From positions 124,001 through 188,000 of the forward strand of contig CACYYM010000001.1 in assembly GCA_902778625.1 (NCBI GenBank): 64,000 bases of DNA. Direction: 5' to 3'. The notes beneath the pieces were generated by a model. That model was not told the origin of the DNA and did not search any database. It was given only the letters and a program-made list of their open reading frames with translations. This DNA is from an uncultured Bacteroidales bacterium (lineage in GTDB: Bacteria > Bacteroidota > Bacteroidia > Bacteroidales > Bacteroidaceae). The stretch's first letter is position 1. Each line of letters starts with the position of its first letter. The position numbers were made by a program, and so were the translations under genes. Positions 26,914 to 35,400 of this stretch are shown one piece after another.

Positions 26914-27693
26914 ATGAAACCTCTCATCACCATAGCAACCGTTACCTACAACGCCGAAGCAACACTCGAAAGGACACTCAAGAGCGTTGCCGAGCAGGAC
27001 TATCCACGCATCGAACACCTCATCATCGACGGCTGCTCGAAAGACCACACACTCTCGCTTGTGCAACGTTACGTCGAGGAAAACCAAGCACGGCACAACA
27101 TACGACTCGTCTGCGAACCCGACAGCGGTCTCTACGACGCAATGAACAAGGCAATACAGGGTGCCACAGGCGACTACATCGTCTTCCTCAATGCCGGAGA
27201 CTGCCTGCACGAAGCGACCACCATCTCTGCGATTGCAAAGCAGACGCAATGGGTGAAGGGAGAACATCGGCATCCTGCCATCCTCTACGGCGACACGCAT
27301 ATCGTCGATAACGACGGCAACTTCATCCGACGCCGCCGGCTCACACCACCGGAAAAGCTTACGCCTAACAGCTTCCACAACGGCATGCTCGTCTGCCACC
27401 AGTCGTTCTATGTCAGGACCGACCTTGCGAAGCAGGAACCCTACGACCTCCAGTATCGCTTCTCCGGCGACTTCGACTGGTGCATCCGCCTTATCCGTCG
27501 TGCCACAAAGCGTCGCTACAGAATCGTCAACACACACCTCGTCCTCACAGATTACCTTAGCGAAGGCATGACGACGCTCAATCATCAGGCATCGCTGAAG
27601 GAGCGCTTTCGCATCATGGTGCACTACTACGGCTGGCTTCCCACTGTCATACGGCACTTTTGGTTCATCATCCGAGCCATCATCAAACGCTAA
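26914..27693 (+). CDS. Glycosyltransferase family 2
   Basis: 259 residues. The GT2 start [19 protein letters not shown] and [14 protein letters not shown] is followed by [15 protein letters not shown] and the DXD-like region YIVFLNAGD (about residues 88-96), all usual in WcaA/colanic-acid type transferases. [11 protein letters not shown] near 185 fits the catalytic base region. It starts one base after the GT4 stop codon, so the three transferases form one transcription unit, and rnhB follows six bases after. Confidence 0.88.
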   Translation: MKPLITIATVTYNAEATLERTLKSVAEQDYPRIEHLIIDGCSKDHTLSLVQRYVEENQARHNIRLVCEPDSGLYDAMNKAIQGATGDYIVFLNAGDCLHEATTISAIAKQTQWVKGEHRHPAILYGDTHIVDNDGNFIRRRRLTPPEKLTPNSFHNGMLVCHQSFYVRTDLAKQEPYDLQYRFSGDFDWCIRLIRRATKRRYRIVNTHLVLTDYLSEGMTTLNHQASLKERFRIMVHYYGWLPTVIRHFWFIIRAIIKR

Positions 27694-27698
27694 AGAAC

Positions 27699-28307
27699 TT
27701 GCTCCTGCCCTTCTATCATAAAGACGTCATTGAGGCCGGCTGCGACGAAGCAGGGCGCGGTTGTCTTGCCGGCCCGGTCTATGCGGCAGCGGTCATCTTG
27801 CCGAAAGATTTCCAGAGCGACATGCTGAACGACTCTAAGCAGCTCAGCGAGAAGAAACGCTATGCGCTACGTGAAGTCATCGAGCGAGAAGCAATAGCGT
27901 GGGCAGTGGGCATCGTGAGTAACGAAGAGATTGATCGCATCAACATTCTCCGTGCCAGCATTCTCGCCATGCACCGTGCCCTCGACGGGCTCAAGGTGCG
28001 ACCAGAAGAGATTATCGTCGATGGCAATCGCTTCAAGCCGTACAACGACCTGCCCTACACGACCATCGTCAAGGGCGACGGCAAATACATGAGCATCGCC
28101 GCGGCAAGTATCTTGGCGAAGACTTACAGAGACGACTGCATGAAACGCCTCAACGACGAGTTCCCGGCCTACCATTGGGATAGCAACAAGGGATATCCGG
28201 CACCAGCGCATCGGCAAGCTATCCGCGAGCACGGCACAACACCCTACCACCGCTTGACCTTCAACCTACTCGGCTCGCCACAACTGGAATTCGACTTCAC
28301 GACATAA
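27699..28307 (+). CDS. rnhB: Ribonuclease HII
   Basis: 202 residues from a TTG at 27699, six bases after the GT2 stop codon; this gives the usual family start [21 protein letters not shown]. The in-frame ATG at 27660 lies inside the GT2 gene and adds 13 unlikely residues. The four acidic residues are Asp16 and Glu17 in CDEAGRG, the Asp in IIVDGNRF and the Asp of AKTYRDDC. The [19 protein letters not shown] tail block completes the type 2 signature. It cuts the RNA strand of RNA-DNA hybrids, including single ribonucleotides, in the cytoplasm. Confidence 0.92.
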   Translation: MLLPFYHKDVIEAGCDEAGRGCLAGPVYAAAVILPKDFQSDMLNDSKQLSEKKRYALREVIEREAIAWAVGIVSNEEIDRINILRASILAMHRALDGLKVRPEEIIVDGNRFKPYNDLPYTTIVKGDGKYMSIAAASILAKTYRDDCMKRLNDEFPAYHWDSNKGYPAPAHRQAIREHGTTPYHRLTFNLLGSPQLEFDFTT

Positions 28308-28349
28308 CCTATTTCGCCCACCAGACCCATTAACCCAATATATAAAAAT

Positions 28350-30977
28350 ATGAAACGGCAACTATTCCATTTCCTTTTCGTGCTGCTGGCCATCTTTGCG
28401 GTGCAAGCCCAAGAGCTTACCGTCTGCACCTACAACGTCAGATACAAGAACGGCGACGACACAGATGCCGGCAACGGTTGGAACACGAGGCGCACCTACC
28501 TCATCAACCTCGTCAACTTCCAGCAGCCTGACCTGCTGGGTGTACAGGAAGCACTGCCGGCACAAATGACCGACCTGAAGAACGGACTGACCGACTACGG
28601 CACAATCGGCGTCGGACGCAACGACGGAGCCAACAGCGGCGAATACTCTGCAATCTTCTACAGGAAAGAGCGCATGGTGCTTATCGACCACGGCGACTTC
28701 TGGCTGAGCGATACGCCCTACAAACCTTCGAAGGGCTTCCCAAGCCAAGGCGGCGGCACTTCCTACTACCGCATCTGCACGTGGGGCAAGTTCTACGACA
28801 AGGCGACGGGCGTCACTCTCTTCCATTTCAACACCCACATGGACCTCGACGAGACGAACCGCCAGCAATCTTTCTACCTCATCAAGCAAAAAATTCAAGA
28901 ACTCGCAAGCACGACTGCTCCCGTCATCATCTCCGGCGACTACAATGCCGTGCAGACTGGCGACGCCTACAAGCTGTTCCTTAACTCCGGCTTTCTCATC
29001 GACAGCTTTGAAAAAGCGAAGCAGAAGTTCATGACGAACGGCACATGCCCTGGCTTCAACTCGGAGAGCTACAGCACCGTATCGGGGCAGTTGCGACGCA
29101 TCGACCACATCTTTGTCACGAAGAACGCCTTCAACGTCAACCACTACGCCGTACTTAACCCATGCTACTATTCAACATCGGGCACGGCGAGTTACCACTT
29201 GAGAGCTTACTCTGACCATAGTCCCGTGCTAGCCAAGCTGGCATATAAGGACGCGGTGCCCAGGACCGAGCTCCCCACGACCAAGCCGCCCATTGTTGAC
29301 GGCGTGTATCAGATCTCGACGCCCGAGGAGCTGCAAACCTTCTCGTTCATCGTCAACGGTGTCGCTGGCTTCACGCAGAATCAGGCAGCGAAAGCAGTCC
29401 TGCTGGGCAACATCGACATGACAGGCATGCCGAGCTGGCTGCCCATCGGAACGAGCAGCAAGCCCTTCACCGGCACTTTCGACGGACAGGGCTACAGCAT
29501 CGAGAACATTGCCATCAAGACGAGCAAGTCCTGCTCTGGCTTTGTCGGCTATGCAACGGGCGCCACAATAAAGAACTTCTCCATCAGCGGCAAACTGACC
29601 GTCTCTGAGGGCTACACCGATCACGGTGTCGTGGGTTATTCCAATGGCTCAACGATATCGGACGTGCACTCGTCGCTGGACATCACTGCCACCAAGTCAA
29701 ACAACGACACGCAGCACATCGGCGGCGTAGTCGGCTCGATGTTCAACACCTCTGTCGTCACGAGATGTTCTTACGCAGGTAAGCTGACCGACGCTGGCAC
29801 AAACACCGTGGGCGGCATCGTCGGCTACGCTGACGGCACCTACAACAGCATAACCTACTGTCTCAACTACGGAACGGTTAAGTCTACGGGTTCCGAGACG
29901 AACATCGGCGGTATCCTGGGCTACGTGAACCACACAGGTTTCCGGATGTCGTACTGCGCCAACGTGGGCACCGTGACTGGCTCTGCCACACATGGCGGAC
30001 AGATTATCGGTCGCCAGCTAAAGGCGATGACAACACCTCCCACCAGCCTCTATTACTTGAGCGGAGCAACGCAGGAAGCTTTCGGCAGCAACACAAACGC
30101 AGCTTCCGCCACCGGCGCAACGGCCGTAACGGAGGAAGACGTCGTGAGCGGCAAGCTTACTTTCCTGCTCAACGATTGCCAGAGCGAAGGCTCGCTCAGC
30201 TTCTATCAGAACATCGACGAGGGCGAGCAGACCGATCCCTACCCCGTTCTCTATCCTGGCCACAAGGTTGTATGGCAGGGTCAGCTGGGCGAGCAACTGT
30301 CGCCTGAGGACGAGACGGACTATAACTTCTACGTCAACGAAGGCGGACGCCTGCCGAACCTCGGCCTGGTCAATGCATTCTCTACACCCGTTACCTTCAC
30401 TGCCGACCACGCAAGCTATTCTTGCGAACAGGCGAACACATGGGGAAGAGCTTATCTGCCCTTCGCTGTCGCTTCGACCGACAACGTGCAGTTCTACGAA
30501 GTTGTTCCCGAGCTGTCGGGCGGTTCCGTGCTTGCCATCGCTCCGTGCGACTCGCTGCAGGCATACACGCCAGGCTTCTACAGCCTCGCGGACGGCTCTG
30601 TCTTCGAGGTGAGCGCAGTGGACGCCCCCATCGCTGTGCCGCCCACATCCAACTACACCCTGAACCAGCTCATCTTCATCGGAATGCTCAGAAGCGGCAC
30701 CCCCACAGGCAGTCTCTATGAGCTGAACGGCGACACCTTCCACCTCCAGGAGAGCATTCTGGTCAACCCCTTCGAATTCTACCTTGCTTATGACGGCGGC
30801 GACTGGCAGCAGGACATCACGCTCCTCGTGGTCGATGCTACTGGAATCAAAGAGCTTGGAGACCTTTCCGGCCTCAAGGACTCCAACAGCGCCATCTACA
30901 ATCTCGCAGGTCAGCGCATCGGGAAATCCCAGAAGGGCATCTACATTATTAACGGCAAAAAGTACATAAAGAAATGA
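28350..30977 (+). CDS. Secreted EEP nuclease/phosphatase with GLUG repeats and T9SS tail
   Basis: 875 residues. The signal peptide (1-20) is followed by an EEP domain (about 22-300) with the full active site: Asn29 in TYNVRY, Glu67 in GVQEAL, His163 in FNTHMDL, Asp197/Asn199 in GDYN and Asp289-His290 in SDHSP. Residues about 310-620 contain GLUG-type beta-helix repeats (DGQGYSIENIAI, GGIVGYADG, CANVGTV), then a beta-rich region (about 630-830) and a type IX sorting domain (AIYNLAGQRI then GIYIINGKKYIKK). It should act at the cell surface or outside; the substrate may be nucleic acid or a phosphoester. Its last codon overlaps a shortened, inactive-looking paralogue. Confidence 0.88.
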   Translation: MKRQLFHFLFVLLAIFAVQAQELTVCTYNVRYKNGDDTDAGNGWNTRRTYLINLVNFQQPDLLGVQEALPAQMTDLKNGLTDYGTIGVGRNDGANSGEYSAIFYRKERMVLIDHGDFWLSDTPYKPSKGFPSQGGGTSYYRICTWGKFYDKATGVTLFHFNTHMDLDETNRQQSFYLIKQKIQELASTTAPVIISGDYNAVQTGDAYKLFLNSGFLIDSFEKAKQKFMTNGTCPGFNSESYSTVSGQLRRIDHIFVTKNAFNVNHYAVLNPCYYSTSGTASYHLRAYSDHSPVLAKLAYKDAVPRTELPTTKPPIVDGVYQISTPEELQTFSFIVNGVAGFTQNQAAKAVLLGNIDMTGMPSWLPIGTSSKPFTGTFDGQGYSIENIAIKTSKSCSGFVGYATGATIKNFSISGKLTVSEGYTDHGVVGYSNGSTISDVHSSLDITATKSNNDTQHIGGVVGSMFNTSVVTRCSYAGKLTDAGTNTVGGIVGYADGTYNSITYCLNYGTVKSTGSETNIGGILGYVNHTGFRMSYCANVGTVTGSATHGGQIIGRQLKAMTTPPTSLYYLSGATQEAFGSNTNAASATGATAVTEEDVVSGKLTFLLNDCQSEGSLSFYQNIDEGEQTDPYPVLYPGHKVVWQGQLGEQLSPEDETDYNFYVNEGGRLPNLGLVNAFSTPVTFTADHASYSCEQANTWGRAYLPFAVASTDNVQFYEVVPELSGGSVLAIAPCDSLQAYTPGFYSLADGSVFEVSAVDAPIAVPPTSNYTLNQLIFIGMLRSGTPTGSLYELNGDTFHLQESILVNPFEFYLAYDGGDWQQDITLLVVDATGIKELGDLSGLKDSNSAIYNLAGQRIGKSQKGIYIINGKKYIKK

Positions 30978-31768
30978 AACGCTCAATAACATCCGTCATC
31001 ATCATACTGATGGCCGCCTGTGCCTTTGCGCAGGACCTCTACATCGGCAGTTTCTACGTCACCACCACCGACGAGGAGAAGCTCTACGGCGACGGCAAGA
31101 ACAGATGGACAACCCGCAAGAGCCACATCTGCAACATGTTCAAGTACGAGAAGCCCGACGTCCTGGGGCTGCAATCGGCAACCGAAAGCCAGCTCACCTC
31201 TATAAAGACGGGCATGAACTCAGGAATGACGGGCCTCGCTTCATACAACCTGGCTGGCGGCATCCTCTACAACAACACCTGCCAGCTCGACACATGCGGC
31301 ACCATCGACGGACTGCCCGACAGCTGCACCTGCTCGTGGGCAAAACTCAGGAAGGAAGAGACAGACTTCTACGTCTTCAACATCTACTTCACACCCGACA
31401 GCGCACAGCAAGCGGTCAACCACCTTCGCACAAGCATCACGGCAATGGAGCTCGGAAACGCGCCAATCTTTATCGTAGGTTACCTCGGCGTCAACGAGAC
31501 AAAAACGGCCTACACGAGGATAACCGGCAGGTACCCAGACAGCTACATCAAAGCGACATACAAGAGCGCGGAATACGGCACGGTGAACAACTTCGACCTC
31601 GAGAACAACCACGGGAGCAACCGCTACGACTTCGTCTTTGTCTCGAAAAACATCACCGTCAAGGCATACGGACAGCTGCAAAGCGCCTACTTCTCTTCCG
31701 ATAGCGGCGCCTACACACGTCGCCTGCCTTCCACGCACTTCCCCGTGATGGCAAAAGTGAAGATGTAG
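30974..31768 (+). CDS. EEP-fold paralogue lacking catalytic residues
   Basis: 264 residues. It has a signal peptide (MKRSITSVIIILMAACAFAQ) and aligns with the EEP domain of the gene just upstream, but the active site is replaced: Asn29 becomes Tyr28, Glu67 becomes Ser68, His163 becomes Tyr138, Asp197 and Asn199 become Tyr170 and Gly172, and Asp289 becomes Thr254 (His255 is kept). There is no GLUG region and no sorting tail. The frame is intact and codon use looks normal, so it is better read as a pseudoenzyme than as a decayed gene. Translation is coupled to the upstream gene by an ATGA overlap. Functions such as binding the same ligand or regulating the partner are inference. Confidence 0.8.
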   Translation: MKRSITSVIIILMAACAFAQDLYIGSFYVTTTDEEKLYGDGKNRWTTRKSHICNMFKYEKPDVLGLQSATESQLTSIKTGMNSGMTGLASYNLAGGILYNNTCQLDTCGTIDGLPDSCTCSWAKLRKEETDFYVFNIYFTPDSAQQAVNHLRTSITAMELGNAPIFIVGYLGVNETKTAYTRITGRYPDSYIKATYKSAEYGTVNNFDLENNHGSNRYDFVFVSKNITVKAYGQLQSAYFSSDSGAYTRRLPSTHFPVMAKVKM

Positions 31769-31803
31769 GCACTCAACAAAAAACAAGCGAACATTTGACA
31801 GGA

Positions 31804-31849
31804 AGTAAGCAAATTTGCGGATTTGCTTACTATCTGCTTTTATGCAGAT
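31804..31849 (+). terminator. Twin perfect hairpins after the pseudoenzyme gene
   Basis: AGTAAGCAAAT and ATTTGCTTACT (31804-31814, 31821-31831) form an 11-bp stem. Directly after it ATCTGC/GCAGAT (31832-31837, 31844-31849) forms a second stem with a TTTTAT loop. A terminator or operator is plausible, but there is no long T run. Confidence 0.4.
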
Positions 31850-32074
31850 CACTCAGAATCGCTAGAAATGGCCTCGCCTATGGTTTGAGTCATTTTTTCG
31901 AAAAAACGCGCTTAAAACGCAAGCATTTTGCAACCCTTTGATTTACAGGCAGCATTTCCAATCTTCAACTTTCAGTCTTTAATCAAAAAACGCAGAATTG
32001 CCAACTCCACATTGCAAAATCGACCCATTTCACCGCCAAAAACGCCATTTTCGGCTATAGAAAACAGCAAATTT

Positions 32075-32165
32075 CCGCAGGCGGAAAATCAAACGCCGCA
32101 CGCGGAAATTGCAATCCCCGCCTGCGGCGTTTGAAATCGCTCCGTGCGGAAATGCCAAATTCGGC
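32075..32165. repeat. GC-core 22-bp array, copy 3
   Basis: Cores start at 32075 (CCGCAGGCGG), 32096 (CCGCACGCGG), 32118 (CCGCCTGCGG) and a weaker 32140 (CTCCGTGCGG), spaced 21, 22 and 22 bases. A degenerate fifth half-core follows near 32160. Confidence 0.8.
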
Positions 32166-32348
32166 GTTTCGGGAGCCATTTTTCCGCGTTTTCCATCCAC
32201 TCCGAAAGTAGCAGAAAGTAAGCAAAGCAAAAGAAAAAGTTTCTTTTTGTCAAATTCGCCAAATCGTTATGCTTTTTTCACTCATTTAACCACCATACGC
32301 GACAAGATACCACTATTCGTGTTAAAATGTGTTAATCCACTTAGCTTT

Positions 32349-32381
32349 TTTGCGCATACACGCACTATATTTATAATTTTG
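32349..32381 (+). promoter_or_regulatory. Promoter of the 1618-residue GLUG protein
   Basis: TTTG (32349-32352) and TAATTTTG (32374-32381) are 21 bases apart. The leader would be about 42 bases. Confidence 0.7.
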
Positions 32382-32429
32382 TGTGGGAAAATTCATCAAA
32401 ACCCTATATTAATTCTAAAACTAACTAAC

Positions 32430-35400
32430 ATGAAACAAAAACTCTACTCGCTCTTCCTGACTGCCTTGCTGGGCATGATGGGAATGACGGTATGGGCGCA
32501 GGAACTGACCACCACGGAAATCGACGGCGTCACATACTACGAGATTGGCAACGCCGACCAGCTCCTTGCGTTTGCACAGCTGGTAAACGGTGACCCGGAC
32601 AACGGAATCGCTGGTCAGGGCGATGCCAACGCCTTGCTTACGGCCGACATCAACATGGCCGAAGTGCTCTGGGAGGCTGCCATCGGCACCGAAGCAAGCC
32701 CCTTCACGGGTATCTTCGACGGACAAGGGCACAACATCACTGCCTTCGAGGCAACCAGCGTGGGACGTGGCGGACTGATTGGTGCAGCAAGCGACGCCAC
32801 CATCAAGAACTTCAGCATCGACGGCTCGCTCGAAGTGACAGCCGGCGAAGGCTCAGGCGTCATCGGTTTAGCCAGCGGCTCTGAACCCGCCAAGGGATGT
32901 CGCATCACCAACGTCCACTCTTCCCTGGACATCACCGTATCAGAAGCAGGCTGCTCCCACGTAGGTGGTGTGGTTGGTTCCGCAGCCTACAACAACGACA
33001 TCCGCAACTGTACCTTCTCAGGCACAATGTCAGTAGTCGAAGGCAACCACAACTGCTTCGGCGGCATCGCAGGCTACATGGCCTCGGACAGCATCCTGTA
33101 TTGCGCCAACTATGGCGAGATATCCTTCGCGACCACCAATGCATACTGCGGCGGCATCACAGGTTACATGAACAATACAGAAGGCACAGTGAAGGGCTGC
33201 CTCAACATGGGCACCATTACCTTCACCGGTGAAGGTAATGCCGACTACGGCGGCGCAATCATCGGCCGCATGAGAAACCACACACCTTCCCAAATAAGCA
33301 ACAACTGCTGGCTCGAAGGCACAGGCAAGACCGGCACAGGCGAGAACAGCGTACCCACGACACGCAGCATCAACATGGACGAACTGTCATCGGGCGAGAT
33401 ATGCTACTACCTCAACGGTAACCAAGAGGAAATCGGTTGGTATCAGACATTGCCCGCAGACCAACAACCCACACTCGACGCAACTCACGCGCAAGTTTAC
33501 CTGAATGGACGCAAGCACTGCAACGGCGAACTCTATGAGGGTTATACATATTCCAACGAGTGGATCGAAATCATCCAGGACGAGCACAACATGGTCAACG
33601 GAGTCTGCGACTATTGCGGTTACTATGACGAAGAAGCCATCGCAGCCACAATGGTTCTCAACGAAGAGGGCTTCTACGAGATTGGCAACGCGCCTCAGCT
33701 CATGTGGTTCGCAAAGTATGTCAACGATAATCACCCCGATGCCAGTGCAATCCTGACTGCCGACATCGACCTCGCAAAGATTCTCAGCAACAAGACTTGG
33801 ACTCCTATCGGAACTGACTACACAGGAACATTCGACGGAAAGGGCTACACTATCTCCAACCTCAACTCCACCTCGAATTGTGACTACTATGGCTTGTTCG
33901 GCAAACTTGCTGGCGGCGCAATCATCAAGAACTTCACCATCACTGGCGACATCCTCAGCCTTAACCAATACGTCGGCGTTATCGGCGGCGGTGGCGGCGG
34001 CACCATCAACGTCAGCGACATCCACAGCTACCTGAACATCACTTGCTCCAAGTCAAGACACGCCGGCATCTTTGGCTTCCAAAGCAGCACCGGCACCATC
34101 AACATCGACCGTTGCTGGTACTCCGGCACGCTTGATGCAGGCACAACAGTCGGCAACTTGGGCGGCATCATGGCGCTCACACAAAACAGCACTAGCGCAT
34201 ACGTCAACATCACTGACTGCCTCTTCGATGGCACAATCCTGGACGATGGCGGTTCAAACGCTGGCGGCATACTTGGCTATGCCAACAGAACAAGAGTTAC
34301 CATTAAGAACTGCTTGTCCGTTGGTACCGTGATTGCACCCAACCCAAGCCCCTTCATCGGCCAGCTCAATGCCAGCAACTCAAAATGGGCAGGCAATAAC
34401 TACTACACCACCGCAGGCGAACTCGTAGGTCTCCCGGGAAGCGGCGTCACAGTAAGTGGCCCAGAACCTCAAGCTGCAAGCGAAAGCGAACTTGAAAGCG
34501 GTGAGATTTGCTGGGAACTGAACGAAGAGAAATTCATCGACGCTGCTTGGCGTCAGACTCTCGAAGTTGATCCTTATCCTCAGCCAAAGGGCGAAGGTGA
34601 CTACGTCTACTACTTCACCGCCGGCTACGAAAACATCAACAGCGAAAACATCTCTACTCTGATTAGCGACCTGAGCGCAGAAGAGACAGAGTTCATCGAG
34701 GACGAAGACCTGATTGCTTACCAGGCATTGATCGACGCATACAAGGCAGAGATTGAATCTTGGGAGAACTACACAGACATCGATGAGTTCCTCGAAGCTT
34801 ATCAGGCAGCAGCCGAAATCAAGGAAGACATCATGGAGTCTGTTGCCAAATACGAGGCATACGTTCAGGCTTGCGAGGCTGCAGCTGCAGAAATCGACGA
34901 GAACGGCCTCTCTGGCGAGACGACAGACATCCTCCTCACCTATCTCGAGGATAATACCATCGAGGCAGGCGACGAGACTTACCCCAACGGCAGCTACGGC
35001 TACATCATGGATACGCGCAATTTGGACAACGACGCTCTCGATGCCGAGATTGCCTTCGTCAACCAAATGCTCGAAGCAGCTGTTGCAGCCGACGGCATCT
35101 TTGCCGGCAACGACGTGTCCCGCCTCTTCATCAACACCTCGTTTGCTGAAGCATTCGAAGGCTGGACAGTAGAGAACGAGGAGAGCGTTACCATGTCATA
35201 CGGCGGCACAACTGATGTGATGCATATCGTGCGTGGAGGTGGCAACGGCGCATTCAAAGTCTATCAGACCGTAAACAATCTGCCGAATGGTATCTACATG
35301 ACGGCAACCAACGCCATGTTCCGCGCAAGTTCTGACGTTTACCTGAACTTCTACGCTGGTCAAGTATACATAAACGACATCGTGAACTACGTCATGACTC

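Larger units (their letters stand above)
31769..32429. other. Gene-free stretch before the 1618-residue protein
   Basis: Contains two adjacent perfect hairpins (31804-31831 and 31832-31849), AT-rich sequence, one GC-core array (32075-32149) and a strong promoter (32349-32381). A reading frame continues upstream of 32430 to 32109, but it passes through the array and the promoter and is not the real start. Confidence 0.7.

Noticed and set aside
32109..32429. N-terminal extension of the 1618-residue protein
   Set aside because: It crosses a GC array and a clear promoter, and would bury the signal peptide.
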